This document shows, piece after piece, positions 1 to 12,200 of a DNA stretch of 64,000 bases. The position numbers and the translations under genes are program-made. The DNA comes from Diospyros lotus (Eukaryota > Streptophyta > Magnoliopsida > Ericales > Ebenaceae). The notes below the pieces were generated by a model that was not told the DNA's origin, did not search any database, and saw only the letters and a list, made by a program, of their open reading frames with translations. The DNA is taken from the NCBI RefSeq assembly GCF_014633365.1, contig NC_068338.1, positions 15,076,616 to 15,140,615 of the forward strand, read 5' to 3'. Each line of letters starts with the position of its first letter. Position 1 is the stretch's first letter.

Positions 1-273
1 AAAAATCAAGTAACCATTAACCTTACTTGACTAATAATCTTTGAAATTTGAAAAATATAGTTGTTGTGACTGCATTTAATGCAATTATTCTTTATTTTAA
101 AACAATTAGAACTTCATTAAATATTGTCTAAACATTCTTTCATTGAAATTATCTATGATTAAACTTCAAAGTCTAGTTCTAACCATTACTATGGACAAGA
201 AAAATGATGTTCCCAATAGGTTTTTAGGTTCAATGCTTTATTCACTAGACAAGCTAAAAATATTAGGAGCTTT

Positions 274-721
274 TGTTAGGTTAGCACAATTATATCACCA
301 CACACCCAAAATGGGAGATGAATTGGGTGTTATAAAAAATACTTGAAGATTTGAAAATTTTTGCTTAAAATGAGTATGAAGTGTTATGAAACAATGAATA
401 AGTAACAATATTTGCAAAACTTGAACAATTTTAAAGCAAAAAAGAAAAAGGCATGACACAAGAGATTTATAGTGATTCAATTCAATCGGCTTAATCCACT
501 ATCTTAATTTCTTATTAAGGATTTCCAAATACACTAACACCTCTTACTTCAACTCAAGTAGGCCCCTTAGTAACCAGCTAGACAAATACAAATCTTTCTA
601 CCAATAACCAGTAGGTCCTCTAGCTCACAAGCTAGGTTATACAATAATAAATTTTATAATCAATGAAAATCTAAGAGATAACTCTCTTAGTTATAATGAG
701 GAACAAATACAATAATTAAAG
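274..721 (-). mobile_element. SIRE/Maximus-like LTR, 3' part (left copy)
   Basis: Read on the minus strand, this has features shared with the LTR 3' regions at 39780-40243 and 62023-63856. There is a line resembling 'gatagtggattaagcc' with 'cactataaat' close by, then 'cccaattcat' and 'ttgggtgtg' just before the end in ...CTAACA. The plus-strand boundary is taken as TGTTAGG at 274. The rest of the LTR should lie beyond the TRIM at 722-1411, but I cannot recognise it there. Confidence 0.45.
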
Positions 722-1411
722 TGTAACATCCCACATCGAGCGATAGAAAGGACCGAATCAACTTACCCTAATAGGCCTACTTGAACTTCCTAGTAGTCAC
801 CCATCCTTGAGCTACTCTAGCTCAAACATGCTTAACCCGAGAGTTCTTTATCCATATTCAGCCTAAAAGGTATCTAGCTAGTGTTGTTTCCTTTCTTACT
901 ATCCTCGATATATATACTAGCTTCTCTAGAATCCTTTATTGGACCCGACCTTGGGTTCTTGGGATATTACATTCTCCCTCCCTTGAGCACATAATGTCCT
1001 CATTATATGACCTTACAACTAGTCCCAAATCTTCTCCCATTTGGGGGCTACTATCTTCGAAGCCTGCTAAGAGTTGCTCATTGTTCAGGTCCTCACTCCC
1101 CAGCGTCACTCCCTGCCCTCATCGGACCGCCTTCACCAAGGGTCAGCTCTGATACCACCTGTAATATCCCGCATCAAGCGATATAAAGGACTAGATCAAC
1201 TTATACCTTGATGGGCTTACGCGAACTTCCCAGTGGTTACCCATGCTTAAACTACCATAACTCAAACACACTTAATCTGGGAGTTCTTTATCCACATTCA
1301 ACCCAAAAGGTATCTAGTTAGTATTGTTTCCTTCCTTACTATCCTCGATATATATAATAACTTCTCTAGAGTCCCTTCTTGGACTTGACCTTGGCCTCTC
1401 GAGCTATTATA
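722..1411 (-). mobile_element. TRIM-type miniature LTR retrotransposon (left copy)
   Basis: Two direct repeats of about 250 bp (722-971 and 1160-1411) flank an internal region of only about 188 bp. On the minus strand the 5' LTR (1411-1160) ends ...ATATTACA and is followed two bases later by TGGTATCAGAGC (1157-1146), the standard initiator tRNA-Met primer binding site. The internal region ends with a purine run, AAGGGAGGGAGAA (984-972), next to the 3' LTR that begins TGTAATATCCC. There is no room for any protein, so it is non-autonomous. The LTRs differ at many positions, so the insertion is old; I see no clear target duplication (flanks 'taaag' and 'gtata'). An identical unit is at 34118-34807. 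Confidence 0.85.
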
Positions 1412-2259
1412 GTATAAATTTAAGATGCCTTAAGAAGGGAAATTTGGTAATTTGGATAATATCCCTATCAAGGAAAATTATTTTGTGGAAAATGTACATA
1501 TATAAATGTATGTTTGGATTTTGTGGAAAATTTATTTTACTTTGAATTATGGAGAATTTAAAGGATGGCCAAGATTTAACGTTTGGGGCCAAGTAAGAGT
1601 GGATTGTGACACTTGACAAAGTCGCATGCAAGGAGATAAAGATAAATAAAGAAAAAAGAAATTGATTAATTAGGGTGGTTGAGACACTTGGCAAGATCTT
1701 GTGAAGGAAGAATGAGAAATTAAAATTAATTAAAAAAAGAAAAGAAAAGCATCTCTCAAGCATTTAATGAATGCCATCATTATGTTGAATAAAGTAAATA
1801 CAAAAGAAAATAAAAAATGGTCATGCATTTATTGTTAAAAATGGGAAGAATTAAATAAATGAGATTTAAATAGAAATTAGTCATTCAAGATGATGTCATG
1901 AAACTTGTCTCATTAAAATAAATGAGAGAAATTAGAAATTCAAGATGGATCCAATGGATGAGATTTGGTCTTGGAATGAGAATTGATTCAAGGGCCATAA
2001 ATGAGTCTTGAAAGTTGGCATGGATTACCAACATAATTGGAAATTAATTTTAAATGATTAGAATGGATGGTAGAGATCATTCTTGAGTAAGAATCAAGGG
2101 CCAAGATGAAATCTCCCATGAAGACAAGGATTGTGCTTCTTCCTAGGGTGGAGATTAAATCTTATTAGATCCAATGGATGGGATTAAAACCTCCCAAACA
2201 CATGGATTGTGATTGTAATAGAGGGGTAGGATTTTCTCTCAACCCAATAAGATCCAAGG
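1412..2259. other. Unclassified AT-rich repeat sequence, no gene seen
   Basis: No credible coding sequence. The segment is purine-rich on the plus strand and is interrupted at 2255-2259 (CAAGG) by the solo LTR that follows. It is probably part of an older LTR that resumes at 38079 in the right copy, but I could not find its ends. Confidence 0.4.
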
Positions 2260-4618
2260 TGTAATACCCAGTATTTTATATCAAAGTAATTTTAGAAATT
2301 GAGGAATCAAAATGAGGTTTATCATAGTTTCAGGCCAATATGTAATTTTTAAACATGAACAAAAGAGGTAAGTGACCATGTCAGAGTAAAGCAAGGAAGA
2401 TAAAAATGCCCAAGGAATTAACGTTTGTCAAAACCAAGAGATTCACGGAGATTTGGGAGCAAAAACATGTTATTAGGGGCATCTGAGCCAAAGTGTAAAA
2501 TGCGTAAATTGCTCCAGGGAGGTCGAAACAATAATTTTTTTGGGAACTCTGGGGGGAAATGAAGAGTTTGGAACTTGTAGGCCTTAGTGGAATAGATGGA
2601 AAGTTTAGGGGTATCAAGGATATGAGCAAATTGTAATTGGAAATTAATTGGGGGGTGAAAGTGTAAAATTGCAAAATGCAGTGGGAAACCGACCGGCCGC
2701 ACTGTGGCCGCCGGCCAGCCGCCTCTGGCCATCGGGAAGCTTTCTTGGAGCTCTAGAATAGCCTTTAGGTTATGATGGATCGATAGGCGGTGGCCATTGG
2801 CTAAGCACGGCAACGATGTGACCAGATTTAATGGACAGATGGGATCGAAGATTGGGTAAAAATTTCAAGGGATTTTTCTCATGATTTAAGGCTATTCGAG
2901 GATGTTAGAGGCTAGATCTGGTGCTTAAGGGATAAGAATGACGAGATTTGGTGGTTTTCGACTACGAAAATAGGTATAAAAAAAGGGGTTGAGAGCCAAA
3001 GGTTTCAAAAATAAATCGAGTGAAATTGCTTGCATTTTGGCTTGAATCAAGCATTAAGGATAGATGGCTTTTGTTCTTTGAGTTGTGGGAAGAATTTTTG
3101 GAGAGTTTGGAGGAGTTTGGTATAGGTTTAGAGGGTTTTCAACAAGATGGCTGGAGAATCGGGCTCGCCAGAATCAAACCCTGTAAACGGCCATAATTAG
3201 TTTGGCCATCAGAGATCGTCGCAGACAACTGTCATTGGAGAAGACGACCGGATAAGACAGCCACGCATGTTGCATACCTGGACTCCACCCTCAACCACGC
3301 GCTTAGCGCATGAGGGCGCGTGAGGTACGTGCTGGGTCTGAAATTAATTTTAATATTTTTCTAAAATTATTTTAGTAATATCTATGTAAAAATATTTGGT
3401 GAAATTAGGTGTTAGGTATTTATTATGAATTTTCTAAGGAAAGAAAGGCTACGAAAAATAGAGAAAAATAAGAAAAATTGGAAAATTATGGAAAAAATAG
3501 GAATATTGATTTCTATAGACACAATAGCAAACAGGAGACGATTTGACTGTTAAAAGAAAGGATTGCACGACTTTCGAGGCCAAACATGTATTACGAGGCA
3601 CAAATAGACATTTTCAAACAAGATGAGTGGTTCGATCCAAGTCTTACCCTTTGTCTTATAAATGGTTTAATGTGAGTGTAGTGGGTTCAGGTGAGCGGTT
3701 CTACCCTCCCGAGCTTAGGTTGCACGTGTTTAGACCAGTTCTAGCAAGTAGTTATACCCTCTTGAACTTAGGATGTTTTTTTGTAAGCGTTTTTACTTAA
3801 AAGGTATTGACATTGTATGCATATTGAACATATGGTGTATTGCATCAACTGGTTTCACTTATAAAAGAATAGTGCATGGCATGTGATTTTCATATCATTG
3901 TTATGTTGAATTCATGTCATTGTTATGTCTGTGGGGACGGGATGGAGTCTTCTTGAGAATGGGGCAAGGTTAATCCTTGTCATCGTGTGACATGGATGGA
4001 CACCCAGGGATTAAGTATGTCGCGACAAGGTCAATCCCAATGGAGTGATGTGGAACTATTTCCACGAGAGATTGAGTATGCTAGAGAAATTTCTCACGTT
4101 AGACGTGTTGCGTGTTATCTGTATATGCCATGCTCATAATCATTTATGTATTTCAGTAAACTGTATCATGCCATTACTTAGATGTTTTATCATCTAATCG
4201 AGTTATGCCCCTGGAACATTCAACGCTCTAGCCAGGGACTACTGCGAAGGTGAGGACGTGGCCAGTTGAGGGATGACGATGTTTAGCGAGATAGCCATTA
4301 TTATCATTTTAGAGTTGTAATACGTATTTTGTTATGGAAAATACTATGTATGAACGGTTGCGATAATCCACGATATTATTATGTTATTACTTTCCGCTGT
4401 GTAATGTTATGTTTCATTAGTTTATTAATCTTGTTAGTTAAATAGGCAAGACTGGGTCTCGGGGTCTTGTGAGCATGTGAAAATTGTTCTTGGAATCACA
4501 GCGGGTGCCGGCCTGTGTGAGCATGCAAAGATTGTTCTTAAATCATCGTACGTGTCGGGCATGTTAAAGCATGTGAAGATTGTTTTTGAAGCACCACGTG
4601 ATGAACTTGGAAAAAAAA
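2260..4618 (+). mobile_element. Solo LTR, TGTAATACCC family, truncated at the gap
   Basis: This begins TGTAATACCCAG directly after CAAGG, the same 5-bp target duplication that flanks the complete right copy (35658-38073). The last 55 or so bases and the right-hand target duplication are missing because the contig ends in the A-run at 4611-4618. The ends (TGTAATACCC...GGGTGTTACA) and length of about 2.4 kb suggest a Ty3/gypsy chromovirus-type LTR, but no protein domain is present to prove it. There is no coding sequence. Confidence 0.8.
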
Positions 4619-4718
4619 NNNNNNNNNNNNNNNNNNNNNNNNNNNNNNNNNNNNNNNNNNNNNNNNNNNNNNNNNNNNNNNNNNNNNNNNNNNNNNNNNN
4701 NNNNNNNNNNNNNNNNNN
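4619..4718. other. Assembly gap of 100 Ns
   Basis: Exactly 100 undetermined bases, the customary placeholder for a scaffold gap of unknown length. The left side ends in an A homopolymer, and the right side resumes in sequence unrelated to what follows the same A-run in the other copy (38011 onward). Any reading frame drawn through it is meaningless. Confidence 0.99.
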
Positions 4719-5747
4719 AAAATAAATTGCACAAAACATTATAATTAATATTCATTATGTCGTGGTTATCAAAAGTTCACTGAGTTTCCAATTATCACCT
4801 GACACAAAATATTTCAATAATTTTTCTTTAATTTCATAGTGTAAAATTTATTCTTTGAGAAATCACTTATTCTTTAGCCTATTCCTCTAGCATAATTTGT
4901 ATTTCAAGAAACTAATAATAAAAAAAAAAAACTCATTTATTATTCTAAAAGCAATCTTGAAAATAATTAAGTAAATTATTTTAAGTGGTCAAAATTATCA
5001 CATTTAAATGCAACAAGTAATGTGAATAATGAATATTCTAATTTATGGATCAAATAAATTCAAACGAGTTCATAATATATCATTCACTTAAATTTCATAA
5101 TTTTGCAGATCAAAATTATGAAACAAGATGGCTTTGATACAAAAGTTGGGAATTAAAACATAAAAAAAAATAGACAAACTATGAATACATGAATTAGATT
5201 TGTTCTTCTTGTTTCAATGATCGAATATCCGAAAACACCTTGTATTTCACCATCCAAATGTCACCCACAAACTAGAAAAAAAAAAAACTACTGAAAAACC
5301 ACTCAGCTTAATCTACAACAACAAATAAGAGTAGTTAAATAAATTTTAGTTTCATTATAAGATTTTTTATCAAGCTACTGGGGAGCGACATTAAATTTTA
5401 GTTTCATTATACAACAACAAAGAAGAGGGTCACATTAAATAGCCGGATAACTAAAGCACACTGCAATCATACGTGTTAACGCATTTGGAAATAGAAATTA
5501 TCAACCTAATCAAGATAGAGAATAATTTTTCAATTAGCAATCAGAGTAGCATTCTTACTTTTTGCAATATCCACATCTCATGATAAGGCCACACCTCGTA
5601 TTCTTCATACACAAAATTGAGCCATACCTATATTTTGTATATCGAGCTACTGGTGAGTGACTGAACACGATTATACATAACTATGTAACTTTGTCTATAT
5701 ACATGCATCAACCAAGATAAGCCAAGATGAAACTAAGACCAAAGAAA
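4719..5747. other. AT-rich sequence downstream of the host gene
   Basis: No gene seen. It holds A- and T-runs and a short direct repeat ('attaaattttagtttcatta' type, near 5338 and 5390). The part next to 5747 would contain the 3' UTR and polyadenylation site of the host gene on the minus strand. I cannot fix the poly(A) site. Confidence 0.5.
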
Positions 5748-6253
5748 TCAGACCCAATTTTTTGGCAGTGAGAAATCATGGAACCGAAAGGAGAATTCTC
5801 CGGCAGTATCTCTATCAAGCCTGTTCTCAGGCCTATCACTGAGGGCTCCACTCCCACTGGGACCTTCAGGCGGCAAGGGTGATATCTGGTTCTCGTTTGG
5901 AGGGCGTGTCAAGTGAATTTCAGTTGGCAATGGCAACACCGGTGGAGTCGTCCTGAGCCTGGGGGTGGCTGCAATAGTAGAAGCAAATGCGCGGTCCCAT
6001 AAGAGTACATGAAGGACAATAGGTACTTTGGCATGCCGGTGCAGCGAGAGCTTTTGGCTGAGTGAGACGGTGTCGAAGCACCGGACAGCTCCTGTTGGAG
6101 AAACTATCCATGGAAGCACCTTCTGGTTGGACACTCTTGAAACCACTAGTCGCTTATTTTCTTTTTTGCCTCCTTGTACATATTGCTGAGTCCCGATCGT
6201 CTTGAAGGTGCATTATCATCCCCGTCTATAACTGAGGAAATGTAAATGAATCC
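5748..6253 (-). CDS. Host gene exon 5 with a 1-base frameshift
   Basis: The acceptor CATACAG precedes 6253. The first 35 codons read GFIYISSVIDGDDNAP and GLSNMYKEA, then run through an A-rich tract (6168-6154) into KKKISD and a TAG at 6148-6146. The conserved sequence resumes in the next frame as LVVSRVSNQKVLPW (from about 6146) and continues through FDTVSLSQKLSLHRHAKVP to a Pro-rich region, ending FSLPKNWV and a stop at 5750-5748. Exon length 506 is one short of a multiple of three, matching a single missing base. This is either a real lesion or a homopolymer sequencing error. Confidence 0.85.
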
Positions 6254-9200
6254 CTGTATGAGGGTAGAAAAGAAGAAAAAGAAAGGAAAGACCAGCAAGA
6301 TAAGGACCAGGCAAAGAAAATGGCAGATGTGTAACAGCAAGATCAACTTCGAGTAATCTAAGAGCAAAAATTGTTCTTTAAAGCACTTTAGTGCCTTAAA
6401 CTTCAAGATCAGATTGAATGCCTATCAAAATTACTCAAACGATTAAGGATGTTCTGGTGCATGAGACTCGCCGTTTTGCGAGGTTGAGAGAGGGTTATTT
6501 TAATATGCAGCTTTGCCCTTGCTTCGTATTTCCACAACACAAACCCATGACATTCCAGTTATATAGGAGCAACCTTACCATTGCTACCAAAGCTCACTCT
6601 CTATTCTCATAAAAAAGAAATTAAATGCAATATTCTCATGTTTTAAGCATAAGTAGGGAGAAGATATAAATCTTCAAAATGACTGCTTCTGGTTTGCTTA
6701 CTCAAGCCTGCAAACTATGGACTACTGAATTTCAATTTATTTTCAACTCTGAAAGTCCAGATTTTTAATGTTATGTAACTGATAAAACCTGAACAATTAG
6801 CATACATTTTCCTCAAACCTGCAAACCATAGACTACTGAATTTCAATTTACTTTCAACTATGAGAATCCAAACTTTTAATGTGCACCAGCTCTTCCCAAA
6901 GAAGAAAAAAAGGCATAATAAAGCTGAAAATATAGAAAAGGAAAAGGCCAGATAACTACCAGATTGGGAAATGGCTCTATTTCTAGATTATATGGAGCCT
7001 TGACTTGCACTCAGATTGACATCTACAAAAGAGCAAGAGCTGTCAAAATTTAAGATACTAACCTCTTCTGTGCGACTAATGGCAAAACCAAGCTTTGTGT
7101 CAGTTTCTTTTAGTTTAATCTCTACAGAAACCTCTCCTCCAAGAGGAGAATACCAAAGGCGAACTGCTCTGACTACTCCAATGTCAACCCCATGGTAATC
7201 CTCGAAACCATATAGGCTTGTATTTGCAAGATTTGACAGATCAGACAATGACCCAGCATTTACAGTAGAAGAAGCTGTCTCCCCTGATATCTGCAGTAAC
7301 ATGAAAAATGACACAGAGCAAAGTCTCAAATTTTATGAGCAGTTAGTTCCTCGTACAGAGGAAACTAACAAATATAACCACATCTAGGTTAATGTGCATT
7401 CATCTGCAATAAATTCTTCACTTGTTTAATGATCTCTTAAAAGTATGCATAAAAAGTTACACATAAAATATTACATATACTTCTAGTTCTGCCAAGTAAC
7501 ATATCTGATGAAAAACTATGGTTGCACTTTGAAGCATGCCAGAAAAGAATCACACTTCATACTGCCAGTAGAATGATTGAATTAAGAAATGAAGCAATGA
7601 TTTTGATAGGATACGGACAAATGGACGCTAATACTGCTGATGATATATTGGAAAAGGAACCTCCATTTAAAATGTTTAATACTATTTGAACAAAAACAAC
7701 CTCAGGTTGAAAAAGAAGTGCTCGGGTACCTGTAAATGTTATACCTGAGAGCTTAGAAAGAGTAAGGAGGAAACTTGAATAAAATGAGGACTATTTTCCT
7801 GCCATTCCTTGATCTCAAGTGGGGTATTTATGCATAAGTACATTTCAATCTCTTCTTAAAATACAGGAATACATGATAAATGAAATCAAACAATTTTAAA
7901 CTTGATTTTTTTCTGATAGGATTATCTATGTAATCTCCTTCTTAGTGCTTTATCGTCTCATCCCTTATCTCTTTTTAACTTGAAACTTTATCCTCAACAA
8001 CCTGATCTCAAACCAAGCTTTATTTTCTAATCTCTTATCTCTTTTAATTTGAAATTTTATCCCCAACAACCTGATCTCAAACCAAGCTTTATCTTCTCAT
8101 CTTTCATCTCTTTTAACTTAGAAATACCCTAACAACCCTAACTCTTAATTTTCAGCCATCAATGACTCATTTTCCCGATTTTTCCAACACTTCTCCTTAA
8201 GGTGGTGAATAGAAATCAATCATTCTCAGCTTGCCAACTAAGAACTCCAACGCTGGTTTGGATAGGGCTTTGGTAAGAATGTTAGCTTCCTGATCTTTCA
8301 TAGAGACATAGGATAGGTTAAACACCTCTGAGTCCATCTCATGTTTGATGAAATATCTGTCAATACACACATACTTCATCCGGTCATGTTGTATTAGGTT
8401 GTGAACTATGTTTATTGCTGATTTGTTGTCACTGTACAGCTTCATAGGATTTGTTCTAAGTATATTTAGATCCCATAGAAATTTCTCAATCTCTCGATAT
8501 TCTGCTTCAGCACTGTTTCTTGTCACGACAAATTGCTTCTTACTCCTCCATGTCACAAGATTCCCCCATAACCTAGTGCAGTACCCAATTGTAGATTTGT
8601 TATCTTCCATAGACCCAGCCCAATTTGCATCTACATACCCTTCTATATCTCTATTGTCACTCTTCTTAAACAAAATTCATTTTCCTAGAGTCCCTTTGAG
8701 ATACTTTAAAACATGGTTAGCTGCTTCAAGATGTTGCTTTGCAGGTGCATGCATAAATTGGCTAATAACACTAACACTAAAAGCAATATCAAGCCTTGTG
8801 AGAGATAGATATATTAGCTTACCTACCAGCTGTTGGTATTGTTCACGGTCTACTAATGGATCATTCTTGATGGCCTTCTGCCTCCAATTTCTCTCCAAAG
8901 GAGTGCCGGTTAGTTTACATCCAAGTTTTCCTATTTCTTTTAGCAGATCTAGGACATATTTCCTTTGAGTAACAAATATTCCATGTTTGTTTCGAGCTAT
9001 TTCCATACTGAGAAAATATTTAAGAGTACTAAGATCTTTAACCTGAAATTGATCTTTCAAGTGAGTCTTTAATGCTACAATTTCTAGATAATCATCACTT
9101 GTAATTACAATGTCATCCGTGTACACAATTAGGATAGTTCTTTTCCCATTTGTTGATTGTTTTGTGAACAATGTGTGATCAGCTTGTCCCTGAATATATC

Positions 9201-12200
9201 CGAAGCCCTTTAAAGCAGTGCTAAATCTAGTAAACATGCTCTAAAAGATTGTTTTAATCCATAAAGTGATTTCTTAAATTTGCATACCATGTTATCACCT
9301 TCTTCAAATCCAAACGGCATTCTCATAAACACTTCTTCCTCTAGGTTTCCATTTAGAAATGCATTCTTGATGTTCATTTGATAAAGTTCCCAGTCCAGAT
9401 TAACTACAAGAGATAAAAGTACCTTAATTGAATTCATCTTGGCTACTGGTGCAAACATTTCTTCATAATCAATCCCATATGTTTGGGTGTATCCTTGAGC
9501 TACCAATCTTACTTTGTATCTCTCAATCTCCCCATCAGGCTTGAACTTTACAGAGAATATCCATTTACAACCCACAATTTTCTTTCCTTGGGGAAAATCA
9601 ACCACTTCCCATGTTTTATTTTTCGAAAGTGCTCTCATCTCTTCATCCATAGCAACTTTCCACTTGGGATCTTGTAAGGCTTCTTGAATGTCCTTTGGAA
9701 TCTCCACAATATCCGTACTTGCAACAAATGCCCTGTATTGATTAGACAATTTAGTGCAAGTTAAATTATTTGATATAGGATATTGAGTGCATGACCTTAC
9801 TCCTTTCCTAAGAGCAATTGGAAGGTTTAAGTCTTCAACCATCATAACCTTGTTTGTGGGTTCCGAACTATGCCTTGGTTCAAACAACTGTACAACTTGG
9901 GAATCTTTTGGTCTCCTCAAATAAACCTTAGTTGGAAGCGAAATGGGTAGAGATATAGAAGGATCCCAATAGTTATCTTCACTTACCTTCTCCCCCTGAA
10001 GAGTATAGGGAAAAAAGATTTGGTTTTCACAAAAGGTAACATCATATGTAACATAGAATTTGATTGAGGAAGGGTTGTAGCATTTGTACCCTTTGGTAGT
10101 TGCTAAATATCCCACAAACACACATTTAATAGCTCTAGAATCAAATTTGACCTTCTAAGGCTGCTGGTCATGAACATAGACAATACAACCAAAAATACGT
10201 GGAGATAATGAGTTATGCAACTGGATGTGTGGGAAGGTATCAAGCAGGCAGCTAAAAGGAGTATGGAGGTTAAGGGCTTTTTAGGGTAATTAGTTGATAA
10301 GATAGGCCACAGTTAAAATTGCTCCCCCCTAAAATGAATTAGGTACATGGCTAGCAAACATAAGGGATCAAGCTACTTCTAGTAGATGTTTATTCTTTCT
10401 TTTAGTAGGGTGTGTAAGGGCAAGAGCTTTGATGAAATATACCTTGATCAATAAGATATTGGTTCAAGTCATTTGTAAAATATTCTCTCCCACTATCAGT
10501 GCGCAAGATTTGGATGTTGGTTTGAAAGACATTGATAACATGTTTATGAAATTGCTTGTCTCAGATTTTTCTTTCATAAGGTACACCCAACATATACAAG
10601 TGTGGTCATCAATAAAGTTAATAAACCTTTTAGATCCTGTTAAGGAAGAAGAACGAGAAGGACCCCAAATGTCACTATGTATGAGATGAAATGGCTTTGA
10701 CATGTAATATGGATGAGGAGGATAAGTGTTTTTGGTTTGTTTAGCATAGATACTATGTAGAGAAGGATCTTTATTGCTAAACAACTTTGGATACAATGAT
10801 TTAAGGTAAAAAAAAAAAACGAGGATGGCCCAAGCGTTTATGCCAAAGCATTATTTTCTAAATGAGAAGAAACTGACAAGGAAGTATTTTTAGGTAATGG
10901 AATAGAGGTAGAACTAGCACTGTTGAGAATGTAGAGACCATTTTTCTCCCTAACACAGCCAATTGTCTGTCCAAAGACAGGTCCTGAAACACACAAAGAA
11001 AAGGAAAGAAGATTATTGCACAATTTTGGTCTCTTGAGAGCTTACTAATGGATACAAGGTTGCAATTCAATTTTGGAACATAAAGGACAAAATTTAATCT
11101 TAAGCTAGACACATCAATTGACCCACTACTTTTGAAATTGTGTCATCTGCCATTGTGATTTCAATATCAGCATCAAATTTTTCATAGGTTAAAAAATTAG
11201 TTTGGTTTCCAGTCATATGATTTGGTGCACCACTATCAATAATACACCCTTCATCAATATAGCCATTTGTAAGACACGGAATTTTGGTGTTACCTTTATG
11301 AGCAACAGTTGTCATAGAGGATGCCGCATCTGCTTCTTTAAGTAGTTGTTGATTGTTCAATAGTTTCTATAAAAAAAATTTATGTTCAACAGATAAATTT
11401 AGATTACCAAATTTGTCTCTGTCATTGGTTGATTCAATGGTAAGGGAAAATTGGGCTCACGATTTGTCTCCCGTTGGTTACGTGGTTTCCACTCAGCTAG
11501 TTTGCCGTGTAGTTTCCAACATGTCTCCTTGGTATGGTTGGGCTTATTACAATGACTGCACCATTGTTGTTCCTTTCCAACCTTCTGATTGTGTTGATGT
11601 GATATTGGTGGCCTATTCTAATGGGTTGTCAAGGTAGATAAAGAGGAGTCCAATTCAGTAGAGGAGCTGGTAAGCATCACTCTTCTTCGACTCTCCTATC
11701 TTTTTACCTTTGCAAAGACTTCACAACTTAGTACTTAATAACCTGTCGCGTACCTCGTCCAAGTCCATGTTTAATTTGAGAAGGAATTCAAAAATCCACT
11801 CTTTTTCAAGCAATTGTGTGAACTTGACACCATCTTCAGGACAGTTCCAATCCATATTGTAAAACAAATTCATCTCCTGCCATAATTCAATCAATGAATT
11901 ATAGTATTCAGTGACTAATTTGTGGCCTTGTCGAGTATCTCAAATTTCGGATCGCACTTCAAAACATTGTGAAGTGTTTCTCAAGTCAGAGTAGATCTCT
12001 TGGATAGCCTCCCATATGTCTTTGGCTGTTTTGTAAAATAAGTAGGTTCTCCCAATCTTAGGTTCCATGGAGTTGATCAACCACGTCATCACAATGGAAT
12101 TTTCTGCATCCCAAGTCTCATAGGTCAAAGCTCTTGAGGCAAGTTTTAGAATGGCATTGGTGACATACTCAGCCTTGCCTTTCCCTTTGAGGACAAGGAA

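Larger units (their letters stand above)
1..4618. repeat. Left copy of a 4.6-kb near-identical duplication
   Basis: This stretch matches 33397-38019 almost base for base at a nearly constant offset of 33396. By eye I count about 14 differences, many of them single-base insertions or deletions (for example near 2236, 2550, 2740, 2800, 3478 and 3613). The copy contains a piece of SIRE-like LTR, a TRIM, unclassified sequence and a truncated solo LTR, all described separately. It stops in an A-run immediately before a 100-N gap, so it is probably a contig end. Whether it is a real segmental duplication, an alternative haplotype placed in tandem, or a misplaced contig cannot be told from sequence alone. 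Confidence 0.95.

Noticed and set aside
4434..4755. Reading frames on both strands running through the N gap
   Set aside because: The translated part is mostly undetermined bases, and the real part lies within a solo LTR.
8408..8968. 186-codon plus-strand frame
   Set aside because: It lies opposite copia RT and RNase H, whose motifs (DANWAGS, AEAEYRE) are unmistakable on the minus strand.
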